Assembly: GCA_009760885.1 (NCBI GenBank)
Contig: CM019707.1
Location: 33,712,645-33,776,644 of the forward strand
Origin: Achatina immaculata
Lineage: Eukaryota > Mollusca > Gastropoda > Stylommatophora > Achatinidae
Direction: 5' to 3'
Length of the DNA stretch: 64,000 bases
The translations under genes were made by a program, and so were the position numbers. The notes beneath the pieces are model-generated. The model did not search any database. It was not told where the DNA came from and saw only the letters and a list, made by a program, of their open reading frames with translations. Numbering within the stretch: position 1 is the first letter of the stretch; each line of letters starts with the position of its first letter. This document shows positions 22,040 through 32,224 of this stretch, one piece after another.

Positions 22040-22600
22040 GTTTTTAAAAAAATTATTTCAGATCTCGAAACTGGCTGCTGCAACCTCCATCCAGTCAGAT
22101 CCCATGTCTGTGGTTCAATATTTTTACTGCGTATTTGATTACGAACGCCCTGCTGGCAGTTACAGGAAGATAGAACAACCTGCAACACAATACGGAGCTG
22201 ATAAAAATTGTGCATCCTTTTTCATATATCACCCACGGCGGCAGCCCATACGTATGCTCCGCCGTATGCCGCAGCAGCCATCCAACAGTATGTCTGCTAA
22301 TAGTTTCCATCAAGTTTTGGTTGTTTACGATGCCTTTTCTGGCACACAGTTCGGATTTCCTGCCAACACCTTTAATTTGTTCTAGCTCCAGCAGTCTCCT
22401 CACAGCCACATTGTTTTTCCATATCCGCTCTTCGTTTTCCCGCAGTCTGTCCAACGTAGCTTTAGCAATGTCCCCTTTGTCCATTATCAGCCTGCTATTT
22501 ATTTTAGCCTGTCAGTCAAGTCTTTCTGCCACATCATTGGCTTGTACGCCCGCATGCCCTGGACAGTAAAGCCACGTTAGGCTTGTCACAGCTGACTTGG
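22040..22600 (-). mobile_element. LINE fragment with RNase H end
   Basis: The minus strand encodes YCPGHAGVQANDVAERLD (RNase H C-terminal motif) near 22510-22570, then MDKGDIAKATLDRLRENEER and onward in one frame to 22095. The same type of sequence occurs at 54475-54660. No intact domain. 22600-22900 has no recognisable feature. Confidence 0.65.
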
Positions 22601-22910
22601 CTTAACAAACGAATCCGTTATGATAAACTCCTAACAGATGGCTGGGGGACACAGTGTGACCTGTGTGGCTGTGGAGTTTTCTGATAATTTCTTTTTTATT
22701 TTGCTCATCCCCTGGTACTCATAGTAGATATGGCTTACTCCTCATCCGACACGACACTTCATCTTTAGCGTCATTGCGACGTTCACTGCAAATCAAAATA
22801 ATACAAAAATATTTTCACATTCAGAATATAAATAACAAAACGTAACTGAAACACCTGAGATACGTTAAACACTGGATTCAGTGGACTATAACAGAGTAAA
22901 GAAGTCTCAC

Positions 22911-23019
22911 ATGGTTGAACTGTCTCTTGCCTGAGGTCACAGCTGACGCCCTGGAAACTGGCACACCTGGACGTGTGTCTGTCAAAGAGCCTGGGGTAGG
23001 CACATTCTGTTTGGTATGG
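22911..23019 (-). CDS. Exon 7: second half of chitin-binding module A3
   Basis: One hundred and nine bases, phase 0 to phase 1 (acceptor CTTTTCCAG, donor CCAT|GTGAGA). Encodes TECAYPRLFDRHTSRC then GVSC, that is cysteines 4 to 6 of a CBM14 domain with the conserved YPxLFD motif, and ends in a proline-rich linker. The last T joins GC of exon 8 to make a Cys codon. The same split position and phases recur in exons 9/10, showing an ancient intron inside A modules. Confidence 0.85.
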
Positions 23020-23049
23020 CTGGAAAAGATGACAGTTTACACGGTTATT

Positions 23050-23430
23050 TATGACATTCATCCTTTTCACCCATTCTTCTATCCGCCTATTCATTCATCT
23101 TCCCATCCTTCCATCCAAACATTCATCCATGAATCTTTCCATGCTTCCATCCATCCATCCATCAGTTCATTCAATCTTCTTCTCATACTTCCATCCAACT
23201 ATTCATTCATCTATTTTTTCCATTTTTTCGTCCATCAATTCATTCATCCTTCTTTCTGTTATTTCATCTGTACATTCATTCATCCATCTTCTTATTCTTC
23301 CAGTAATCAATTCATTTATTCCTCTCGCCGTTCTTCCATCAGTAAATTCATCCATCTACCCATCATTCCTTCCATCCAACCATCCATATATCCTTATACC
23401 CGTCCTTACATTCACTCATTCATCAATTTA
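23050..23430. repeat. Degenerate (CATC/CATT)n satellite
   Basis: CATCCATCCATT-like tetranucleotides strongly diverged by substitutions; begins about 30 bases after the exon 7 acceptor side. 23431-23815 shows nothing recognisable. Confidence 0.8.
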
Positions 23431-23819
23431 TCTACATGCATCTTTGTACCTAGCCCCTAAATTACTATTTGTAGCTGTTTCACAGCGTATCCATATATGT
23501 AAAGTTTATTTTACGTGAAAATGTGTTATTTTCTTAAAGGACTACATGAACAGAATATTCCAAAGTTTCGGTCCGGAGGCAGACACTCGTATAATTTCGG
23601 CGGCAGCTCCCACATACAAGGAAGTCACGTGTTCTTCAGCAAAACAAACATCCAGCCTGCAAGAATTTTTTTTTTGTAGGAAAAGACAACGAGACTGGAT
23701 TGTGCAACTTCCTTCTTATATAAATGTTTATGAAGATGTTGGAAACATCAGTAAATGGTGTTTAAAACGGTGATTTCAGTGAATCTGTTCTAGTATTTTA
23801 GGTGTTGTGTCATAGGAGT

Positions 23820-23985
23820 TAATGGGAAAAAGAAAAAGAAGATCAAGGCGAAGATGGATGCAAGACATTGTTGATAATCTCCAAATGGATGCATCACCAG
23901 CAGTGTATCTTGCTTACAACCGAGAGGCTTACAGGAGAGATGTTAGGGAGGCAAAGTTCCGCAAGGGACATAACTGACTGAATCA
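23820..23985 (+). mobile_element. LINE family B, copy B2 (3' end)
   Basis: Matches the end of family B: GKRKRRSRR-W, DIVDNLQMDAS, AYNREAYRRD and the terminal GCAAAGTTCCGCAAGGGACA. Only about 165 bases. Confidence 0.85.
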
Positions 23986-24003
23986 TAGCAGTGTTGATAT
24001 TAC

Positions 24004-24101
24004 CTTCAGATTGATGTGCCAGCTCGCCTGTGAGCAGTCATACAGCAGAGAGCAACGTTCGGGGTCTGCAAATATGGCGGACGGGTTCCTCAAGCAGAAT
24101 C
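24004..24101 (-). CDS. Exon 6: first half of chitin-binding module A3
   Basis: Ninety-eight bases, phase 1 to phase 0 (acceptor TTCAAG, donor AAG|GTAATA). Encodes FCLRNPSAIFADPERC followed by SLLYDC, the C-x13-C-x5-C start of a six-cysteine CBM14 domain. The acceptor follows only about 20 bases of unique sequence after a long (TATC)n microsatellite in the intron, so its pyrimidine tract is partly repeat-derived. Exon 7 enters in the matching phase 0 and completes the domain. Confidence 0.8.
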
Positions 24102-24119
24102 CTTGAACAGAGTCTGTTT

Positions 24120-24214
<95 letters not shown>

Positions 24215-24350
24215 GCAGGCAGGCAGGTAGGTAGGTAGGTAGACACATACATACATACATACATACATACATACATACATACATACATAATTACATATAT
24301 ACATACATACATACATACATACATACATACATACATACATACATACAATC
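24120..24350. repeat. Compound tetranucleotide microsatellite
   Basis: (TAGA)n of about 23 units, then (GGCA)n, (GGTA)n and (CATA)n blocks. It lies directly upstream (transcript sense) of exon 6. Confidence 0.97.
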
Positions 24351-24419
24351 CTACAAGCTTGCTAATTTAAAACAAACTTTGAGATAAAGAAATGAGGTAG
24401 AAATGAGACCAACATTCCC

Positions 24420-24780
24420 CATAAACAGAGAAAGGAAGAACCAGGAAGAAGCAGAAAGAACTAGGAAGAACTAGAAAGAACCAGAAAGAACTAGGAAGAA
24501 CTAAGAAGAACCAGAAAGATCCAGAAATAACCAGAAAGAACTAGGAAGAACCAGAAAGAACCAGAAAGAACTAGGAAGATCTAGGAAGAAATAGGAAGAA
24601 CCAGAAAGAACCAGAAAGAACTAGGAAAAACTAGGAAGAACGTCAGAAAAAGGGCTGGACTTTAGAAGAAGAACGAGAAAGGCTAGACATCGATAAATTG
24701 CGTGATAAATCTTATAACACACTTAGAAAAGGCTAGACATCGATAAATTGCGTGATAAATCTTATAACACACTTAGAGAG
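24420..24780. repeat. Degenerate AAGAACCAGAAAG array and a 2-copy repeat
   Basis: 24420-24650 is made of 10-base GAACCAGAAA / GAACTAGGAA units. 24662-24778 holds two copies of a ~57-base unit with GGCTAGACATCGATAAATTG. 24781-25110 has only three copies of CACAGGTGCCATGATGTC-like sequence near 25000. Confidence 0.85.
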
Positions 24781-25109
24781 CTTTTGTGTGGTCTATAAAA
24801 TAAACAGAACTGTGCATATTTACATACTTGCTTTTAACATTCACTTCTACATATTTCCTCCATGAAATACAGATGGCTATGTTAGAAGGAAAAAATGCAT
24901 GGAAGGTCAAGATAGAAAGTAAAAACAGAGAACAAGGTATGAAGATAATGACTGTTTTACTTCCTTCCTTCGGTCTCTGCAAATTATCGCAGGTGCCATG
25001 ATTGTCCACACAGGTGCCATGATGTCCACACAGGTGCCATGAGGTCCACACATGTAGTAGAAATGCACAAAATAGTTGGTGTTCAAGCACTAAAAGAACA
25101 AAGGTCATG

Positions 25110-26190
25110 ACCTTGGGAGAGAAAATTCCTCAGCTCTGTAAGCCATCCCCTGAAGGAGAGATTCATTAACTTGGCACTAAGACGGCTTAAAAGAAGCTGC
25201 TTCATTCATCAGGCCAAGCGTATGCGTAAGCTGATGCCAGACTTTCCAACTGTAGTTGCTCCATTATCATCTGTACCAGAGCATACATCATGGAAAGAAG
25301 CAGATTGTACACAAATAACTATTCAAACTGAAGTGAAAGGTGTGCCGAATGGTGAGATGCAAAGCAGTCTTGTAAGATCAACAGCCACACTTAGTGTGCT
25401 AGATGAGAAATATCCATGTGACACCTGGATACGCGTGTATACAGATGGATCTGCATATAATGCCATAAAGAATAGAGGGGCAGGAGCACATATTGAATAT
25501 CCGAACAACACCACTGACAAGATTTCCATACCCACTGGAAAATACTGCAACAACTTTGATGCAGAAGTTAGGACAATTATTGCCGCGGTTGAAAAACTAT
25601 CAGACTCCAGAATTGATACATGTCCTGTAGTAATTCTCACAGATGCAAGATCAGTACTGGAAGCTCTTCAGTGCAACAAACTACCAGATCTTAAGGATGC
25701 CATGTCAAAAATTGGCTTACAACATGGAGTCACTTTGCAAAGGATTCCCTTCCACTGTGGGATACCAGGCAATGAGAAAGCTGACCATCTGGCCAAAGAG
25801 GGCACTGAAATGGAGCGACCAGACATACCGATCGCCAATAATCAGAAGAAAAGCATGATAAAAACCTAAAGGAAGCCACAAACACCACCACATGATGACT
25901 ATCACATGCTAAACAGAAAGGAACAAATCACCATTTTCTGTCTCCAAAGAGGACACAGCCGACTCCTAAATCATATGTATACAAAGTTTAAGGTTGGTAC
26001 TACTACTCTTTGTACATGTGCTCAGGTGCCCCAAACTGTGGAATATATCCTTCAAAACTGCACCAACTAGGAGACACTGAGAAGTAATTACTGTCTCAGT
26101 GAAACCACCAAAGAAGATAAGCTCTACGGTTCCATACATGAATTACAAAAAACAGTGAAATTTATCCAAGAGACAGGACTGCAGATATAG
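25110..26190 (+). mobile_element. LINE fragment with RNase H domain and C-terminal zinc-knuckle region
   Basis: An open frame of about 232 codons (25171-25869) contains a type 1 RNase H domain: first Asp in VYTDGSAYN, Glu in FDAEVRTI, second Asp in LTDARSVLEAL and last Asp in GNEKADHLAKEG. Before it lie residues typical of the RT-RNase H linker (RRLKRSCFIHQAKRM). After a stop at 25867 the C-terminal region continues (GHSRLLNHMYTKFKVG, TLCTCAQV...TVEYILQNC), a Cys/His cluster seen in RNase H-bearing LINEs of the I/Jockey type. 5' truncated, with stops, so a fossil. Confidence 0.85.
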
Positions 26191-26194
26191 GCAG

Positions 26195-26970
26195 ACAAAG
26201 CGGAAGAAGAAGATCTAACTAACTGTATCACTAGCTAGTTAACTAACTAAATGACTGACTAACTAGCTAAATAACTGACTGACTAGTTAGCTAACTAACT
26301 GACTAGCTAAATAACTGACTGATTTAACCAACTGACTAATTGACTAGCTAGCTATCTAACTAACTGACTGACTAGCTAGCTAACTGACTGTCTAGCTAAC
26401 TAGCCAACTGGCTGTCTGGCTAGCTAACTAAATGACTGACTAGCTAGCTAACTGACAGACTGACTGACTGACCACCTAACTAACTGATAACGGACTAATT
26501 ATCTAATTAACTGACTGACAAGCTAGTTAACTGACTGACTAGCTAGTTAACTAATTGACTGATTGACTGACTAAATAATTGACTGACTAGCTAGCTAAGT
26601 AACTGACTTACTAAATAACTGGCTGGCTATCTAGCTAACTAACTAAATGATTGACCAACTAACTAACTGAAGACAGACTAATTATCTTACTAATTGGCTG
26701 ACTGACTGACTAACTAACTGACTAACTAATTAAATAACTAGCTAACTGACTGACTAAGTGACTGACTGACTAACTGACTGACTGACTGATTAACTATGTA
26801 ACTAACTAGCTGACTGACTAATTGACTGACTAATTGACTGACTAACTAACTGACTGACTAATTAACTAAGTAACTAGCTAACTAATTGATTAACTAACTA
26901 ACAAAATAATTAGCTAACTAATTAATTAATTAACTAACTAAATGGCTTACTGAATGACTGACTGACTGAC
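26195..26970. repeat. Degenerate (CTAA/CTGA)n satellite
   Basis: About 775 bases of ACTGACTGACTAACTAGCTA-type tetranucleotides. Its right edge merges into the exon 5 donor site. Confidence 0.93.
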
Positions 26971-27078
26971 CTTGACGTACAGTCTCGACACACTGTCTTA
27001 ATTCGGGGTCAAATATCAAACCGCTTGCACAAGACCTGTTTCCTGCCAGACTTCCATTGCTGCACACGTAGAAATTTT
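26971..27078 (-). CDS. Exon 5: second half of chitin-binding module B1
   Basis: One hundred and eight bases, phase 1 to phase 1 (acceptor TTACTAG, donor CAAG|GTCAGT). Encodes NFYVCSNG...SCASGLIFDPELRQCV, a clear second half of a chitin-binding domain with three cysteines and the FDP motif. The donor sits at the very edge of a degenerate CAGT-rich satellite that fills the next intron. The junction codon with exon 6 is G|GA (Gly). Confidence 0.83.
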
Positions 27079-27560
27079 CTAGTAAGAAAAATAAACTTAC
27101 AGGTAAGCTGATTTCAAATATTACAGTTAATATAATCACGTATCTCTCACACCTGTAGTAATAATTAGAATTGTTGACATCCACAAAATTAACGAAAAGG
27201 ACATTGGAATCTTGTCAATAAAAACTATTGCGGTTTATACTACGTCTTTATGACCTATCAATGAGAATATCCACCATTACATTTGCGGCCGTTAAAACTG
27301 ACATGGATATAATTTGTACTGTTGATAAATAATCTTCCGTAATTTGTCAGTCACTAATATCTTCGCCTTCGGTGGTTTTTTTTTTTTTATTTTTAGCTAA
27401 AATTTCTCACATAAAAACTCTGCATTCATAACTTCTTTGCTCTTTAAATGCGTGCCACTATAATTTGTGCTAATCGAATTTTTGTGTGCTGCGTTAAAGT
27501 TATTAAAATGTGTAGTGTCTGAAGTTAGTAAGTTTGTAATAGTTAAAATTATTTAATTTT
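27079..27560. other. No recognisable feature
   Basis: AT-rich intron sequence with a poly(T) run near 27379-27392. Confidence 0.6.
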
Positions 27561-27569
27561 AATTTTTAA

Positions 27570-27945
27570 TAAATGGCAGGACAAGATCAGGAACTAGGAG
27601 GTCTGAGAAAGGGCAGGACAAGAACCTATGAACCTACAAATCATGTCTAGGAAATGAGGAAACCAGTTACCAGCATAACAAGACAGGCACTGACATGGAA
27701 TCCTCAAGGAAACAGAAAACGAGGAAGACTTGGACTTACTTGGAGAAGAGAAATGAAGACAGTGCTCAGAGACAAGGGATACACATGGAAGGAAGCAGAG
27801 AATAATTCCAAGAACAGGGATGACTGGAGAGTATTTATCTGTGGCCTATGCTCTCAAGGGAGTGATGATGATGATGATTATAATGATGATGATGATGATG
27901 ATGATGATTATAATGATGATGATGAATTTTGTGCCATTTAAAGTT
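27570..27945 (+). mobile_element. LINE family D fragment, copy D3
   Basis: Encodes ITRQALTWNPQGNRKRGR, then GYTWKEAENNSKNRDDWRVF, the LINE D C-terminal end, and a (GATGAT)n tail with TATAAT interruptions at 27865-27925. 27946-28500 has no clear feature. Confidence 0.82.
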
Positions 27946-28499
27946 TGTACAATTTGAAGTAACTGAAGTATGGACTGTTTAAAGTTACAAAAATTTGTAA
28001 TAAATAAATAAAACTAGATTCTGCTTAGACAAAAACATCCTTTTAAAATGACACATTTACATTTCGATTTGCCTGTATGAACAGTTTCATGAATAACTTC
28101 AAGCAACTTCCACAGAACTGAAATCCGACATGCAGTTAGTTCCACACTAAAACAGTTCCAGAACCCCCAGTAATTATCATAATTATCAGCACTCTTACGC
28201 TCTTAAGGCAGAGAAGGAAAAAAGAAACTCCATAGAACCAGGTTTAGGGTTTGCCTAGCTGTCCTGCCTTTTCTTGCTGTCCTGTCTTTTCTTGCAGTTC
28301 CGAGTTCTGTTGGAAAGGTCGTCACCGCTTGCCTCGACGTCTTCTCCGTTTCACTCTGGAGTCAGTCCCACTTCCTGTTTAGGCTCTTTGTCATGCGCAG
28401 TACAATACAAGTTCATTTTCCGTTTCTTTTGCTTTATTTCAATTTCTACATCTTATATTGCCCACAAAAACTGGCCAGCAAAAGTATGTAAACGTTAAG

Positions 28500-28805
28500 C
28501 CAAGCAAGGAGATGTACAGTCAGACAAACAAAGAGATAAACAATCAGTCAAACAAAGATACAAACATCACACCACACAAAGAGATAAGCATTGAATCAAA
28601 CAAAAGACATAAAGAATAAGGCAAACAGCCAAAAAAAGATATACAATAAGACAAAAAAAACAGAAACATATTAAGCCAAACAAACAGATAAACAATAAAT
28701 CAAAGAAAAAGACGAATATTAAGCCTCTCAGAGAGATAAACAATAAGATAAACAATAAGATAAACAATAAGATAAACAACGCGATAAAAAATAAACATTT
28801 ACGAG
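28500..28805. repeat. Degenerate AAACAAAGAGATAAACAAT array
   Basis: Units of about 20-24 bases; the last part is (GATAAACAATAA)n. Confidence 0.8.
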
Positions 28806-28831
28806 AGAAAACCATTATACTAACACATTAC

Positions 28832-28915
28832 CAGAAAATGGAAGCATAGGATCTAAATGGTAGCCATCTTCCCGGCCTGTACAGTTGAACTCCCGACATG
28901 CAAGTTTGTAACCGC
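28832..28915 (-). CDS. Exon 4: first half of chitin-binding module B1
   Basis: A short 84-base exon, phase 1 to phase 1 (acceptor CCTAG at 28916-28920, donor TCTG|GTAATG). It encodes C-GGYKLAC-x4-C-TGREDGYHLDP and ends just before an aromatic-x2-Cys motif in exon 5. Together they make a B-type module, shorter than the others because it lacks two lead-in cysteines. Too small and weak to call alone; it is supported by its phases, its cysteines and its fit to exon 5. Confidence 0.7.
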
Positions 28916-28920
28916 CTAGG

Positions 28921-29680
28921 AGATTATCAAGGGAATGTTGTTAATGGCAAACTATGCAAATATTATTGATTATATCAGTTCTTTGTTTGTTTAAATTTAT
29001 AAGTATATAGTTTCTTTATATCAGTGACAGTAAACCGAAACTAGCGGAGACAGATCATCCTACTGCCGTGGGGAGTGGAGCCGAAGGTGTAAAGATAACT
29101 AAGATCCCATGCTTCTGAACAAGAAGGTCGGGACAGACACGGTTCCTCTGGGTGGTGAAGCTTGCACAGAAGCATTTTCCTGCCTGTGTCGCATATAGTC
29201 AGGTATAATCCATTATTACTTGCCGTGCAGGAAGGCAATGTCCCTTTGTTCTTCTGTGGCGATTTCAGTCGAAATCTCTACAAGGTCGAATCGAGTGTGA
29301 CAGCTGAAGGGGGAGAAGAACTCGAAGTTGTCTGTCCGAGAAAGTACAATTAGTACAAACCCTGTAAAACTGATCTTGCGGTTAACAGAAAAGTTTGTGA
29401 TGAGCAAGCAGCACGGGAAAAAACGCAGACAAACGAGTAACCGGATACACAGTTAGTCGCCTTTGTTCAGGGCAGGTCAAGACTATTGGCTCTGAGCGAT
29501 CGCTGATCAGACAAGACATCGTTAACATCTTTTAAGAACATGGTTAAGTTTAAGAACTTGGATCTGTAGATGAAGCCATGCTGATCTTTATGGCTGTAAA
29601 TTGCAGGGGTACCCACATGATGTGGGATTTGTTGTTGTTTCTAAATAGCAGGATCGAAGTAAAGATGTAAAAACTAGGGG
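28921..29680. other. Intron without a confirmed feature
   Basis: A minus-strand frame at 29041-29220 has C-x4-R-x4-C spacing like a B-module second half (ICDTGRKMLLC) but no convincing splice sites or partner exon. It may be a relic exon; see rejected items. Confidence 0.4.
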
Positions 29681-29960
29681 AAAAAAGTAACAACAGCTTC
29701 ATTAATTAACGGGTACAAAGTTGTGACATTTCGGCGTGAGCCTTAAACATACAAAAACACACAGGACGAAGAAACAGAGAGAGAGAGAGAGAAGATAAAA
29801 TATAAATTCTCATGAATGCTATGTAAAAAAACAGGAATGGAAAAAAAATTATAATAAAATAAAATTAACTGAATGGAGCACTTAGCTGTGACTTGTAAGA
29901 AGCTGTGGCTTGTAAGAAGCTGTGGCTTGTAAGAGGCTGTGGCTTGTAAGAAGCTGTGTT
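29680..29960 (-). repeat. Dispersed repeat R1
   Basis: Minus-strand copy: CAGCTTCATTAATTAACGGG, GAAACAGAGAGAGAGAGAG and GCACTTAGCTGTGACTTGTA, then three or four tandem copies of AAGCTGTGGCTTGTAAG. Confidence 0.75.
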
Positions 29961-30151
29961 CAAGTATGCCTTCCTAGATTTACTTAGATTTCTATACTTA
30001 TACATTAATTATTGGAAGTAAAGATGGTGTGTTAGCATATTACCTTGGACAGCGTACATAGTGTGTAAAAAAATGATGGAAGTGTGTATAAAATGATGAA
30101 AGTGTGTAAAAAAAGTGTGTATAAACTATGACGGAAATGTTTATATTATCC

Positions 30152-30350
30152 TTTTTTTTTAAGACGACGAAAACAACAGGCCGAGACCCGGTGGTACTGC
30201 AAACCGGGTCCACCCGTAACAAGATGTGGACCTTACCCCCGGCATTCAATGTGCAGGGCCGGCCTCAAACACCTCGTTGGTTCCAAAACAACAAAGTGTA
30301 CATTCTACAGAGCGCAGAACTACACTTTGATCTTAGCCAAAAGGCCGTCT
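30152..30350 (-). ncRNA. U2 snRNA-like sequence (variant or retrocopy)
   Basis: On the minus strand, 30347-30329 reads CGGCCTTTTGGCTAAGATC, the conserved U2 stem-loop I, followed by AAAGTGTAGT, close to the U2 branch-point pairing region. An Sm-like GTTGTTTTGG follows near 30280. Further on is a perfect 7-bp stem (GGTCCAC/GTGGACC), then a hairpin at 30208-30187 (CCCGGTTTGCAGTACCACCGGG without its last two bases) that keeps the TTGCAGTACC loop of U2 stem-loop IV. The total length is near that of U2. The middle is diverged, and the copy ends in a run of nine A, pointing to retroposition. U2 is the spliceosomal RNA that pairs with the intron branch point; whether this copy is expressed is unknown. 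Confidence 0.7.
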
Positions 30351-30429
30351 GCTAATATTATCACTTAGTCTAGCTACCTACATCTGTTAATATAATCAGT
30401 GTACACTATACAAATCTCTTCTACTAATT

Positions 30430-30560
30430 AAAAAAAAAATCTTCCATTTATAGAAAGAAAAAAGTTATTTCCCTTATGGAAAGAAAAAAGGTATTTCCAC
30501 TTATAGAAAGAGAAAGTTAATTCCCCTTCTAGACAGAAAAAAGTTATTTCCCCTTATAGC
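30430..30560. repeat. Tandem repeat, about 25-30 bp
   Basis: Four to five degenerate copies of TTATAGAAAGAAAAAAGTTA-like units, next to the exon 3 donor. Confidence 0.8.
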
Positions 30561-30578
30561 AAACTCGGTAAAACTCAC

Positions 30579-30809
30579 ATTCTCCATCTGGTGCGGGTCT
30601 AGAGCCGCAGAGCTGGCTGTTCCTGCTCTTTGTGGTCTCCACACACTTCAACGTGTCTTCATCAAACAGGAGCGGACTCGGGCACTCGTTTTCCCAGGGT
30701 TCGAGTCCTGGGAGAGGATTCCTCTGACTGCAGTCGAAGTACATGGCGCATGATGATGGGTGTCGGTATTTGAGATTTGGCATAGACGGACAAATACTGA
30801 AAGCGGCCT
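30579..30809 (-). CDS. Exon 3: complete chitin-binding module A2
   Basis: Seventy-seven codons, phase 1 at both ends (acceptor CTTAG at 30810-30814, donor GAAT|GTGAGT). It holds one complete CBM14 domain with spacing C-x13-C-x5-C-x15-C-x12-C-x11-C, including CAMYFDC and LLFDEDTLKC. The conserved aromatic before the third cysteine and the FD before the fifth are typical of chitin-binding type-2 domains. Reading through the donor would give a further C-x5-C pair before a stop, but phase and donor strength support splicing; the last base pairs with exon 4 to make a Cys codon (T|GC). Confidence 0.88.
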
Positions 30810-30821
30810 CTAAGAGATTAG

Positions 30822-30970
30822 AAAATTATTGATGAGAAAGGCAAATTCTTGATGAGAAAGGCATATTCTTGATGAGAAAGGCAAATTCTTGATAGGAAAG
30901 GCAAATTCGTGATGAAAAATGCAAATTCTTGATGAGAAAGGCAAATTCTTGATGAGAAAGGCAGCTTTTT
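30822..30970. repeat. Tandem repeat, 20 bp period
   Basis: Seven copies of AAATTCTTGATGAGAAAGGC, starting about a dozen bases from the exon 3 acceptor. Confidence 0.9.
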
Positions 30971-31034
30971 GAAAGCAGCTTTAAGTTAACTAAACATGGG
31001 CTGACTTTCACTGGCAGTCATTCTGTTCTATTTT

Positions 31035-31951
31035 GTTGATGCTGTTGATTGTTGTTATTGTTGTTATTGTTGTTGTTGTTCTTCTTCTTCTTCCTCTTAA
31101 GTGAGCTTATTATTTTCGATTGTCTCATTCTCCTCAAACAGTGTAATATTGCTACTATTAATGATTCTTTAATTTGTTCCGTTGTCATTAATTATTGGTT
31201 TTCCCCCATATTTTCTTATTTTATAATTGATTTCTATTATGTTATCTTTCTTGACTCTCCTGTTATTTTTTATTATTGCTCTCCTGTTACTAGGTACTAT
31301 TCATGATTTTTAACATATTCTCATTATTCTAGATTTTCAAAATACTATCCAGCTTCATCTATCTTCCGCTTCATCTCTGAACTTAATTCATCTATCTCAG
31401 TTTTATTTCTGTGGATTCTTTCCAAGAATGATAGGAATGAGTCGTAAAATGTTGGAACTCTTTCTGCAGAAGATAATGTTCATATCTCTCCGACACGAGA
31501 GAAGTCAAAGGGTAGCTTTAATATTGTCATATAAAAATCTAAATCAGGTAGTAACAAGTTGTAGTTCAGATGTTATGCCATCGCTCTCTATGTAGGCAAA
31601 GGCATGTCGGCCATTTAGGAAATATGCCGTAATCAGACAAGATGAAAAAATGGCCGCTCTCTTAGAAACATGCACGAGAGATGAACAGCAAGCAGTTATT
31701 CGTTTCTTTTGTGGTTAAGATAACAGACCTGCAGATATTCATCACAGAATGAAGAGTAAATATGAGAAAACATGTGTCGGTTTTGCACATATATGAATTT
31801 CATAGGAAGTTTTTAGCAATGGATACCGAAAGATCGATGGTCATTTCAGCTTTTGAAAAACCAAAATCAGAAAAAAAACTCATATTGTGATCTATCGAAA
31901 TGTGTGTCTCACATCGCTGGAGGAAAAACTCAATACGTGCAAAATAAATAC
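31035..31951. other. Short (GTT)n and (CTT)n runs, then AT-rich intron
   Basis: 31045-31095 is a triplet run. 31110-31951 shows nothing recognisable. Confidence 0.6.
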
Positions 31952-32072
31952 CTCTAGGGGACAAACATTTGTCATAATTTGTGACACACTGGTTCTTTGC
32001 CGGGTCAAAGTGAGAGCCAGCAACGCAACGAGTCCAGACAGCTCTGAAGAGGCCATCTCCAAGCGGTGTGCA
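31952..32072 (-). CDS. Exon 2: second half of chitin-binding module A1
   Basis: Forty codons plus one base, entered in phase 0 after CAG at 32073 and left in phase 1 at GAG|GTATTT. It supplies cysteines 3 to 6 of the first module: the first codon is Cys, then C-x14-C-x12-C-x6-C, with the family hallmark HFDPAKNQC. Joined to exon 1 it completes a textbook six-cysteine CBM14 domain, which confirms both exons. The intron to exon 1 is about 3.4 kb and contains a 33-bp minisatellite. The junction codon with exon 3 is G|AG (Glu). Confidence 0.85.
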
Positions 32073-32224
32073 CTGAAACGTTGTTAAACATAGGTTAAAA
32101 AGAGTTAGTCGTGGCTAAACAGTGTTAATAATGGGTTAAACAGCGTTAATCATAACCACATTCCTGAAGTTATTACTGTTGTGAAGCATGTATTTCGTGA
32201 ATACGACAGATATGTTTTATGACA

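Noticed and set aside
24038..24348. Tyr/Cys/Met repeat proteins
   Set aside because: Translations of the compound tetranucleotide tract.
29041..29238. Minus-strand frame with cysteines (ICDTGRKMLLC) as an extra chitin-binding exon
   Set aside because: Spacing resembles a B second half, but acceptor candidates are weak or out of phase, the frame soon stops, and exons 3 and 4 join perfectly without it. Possibly a relic.
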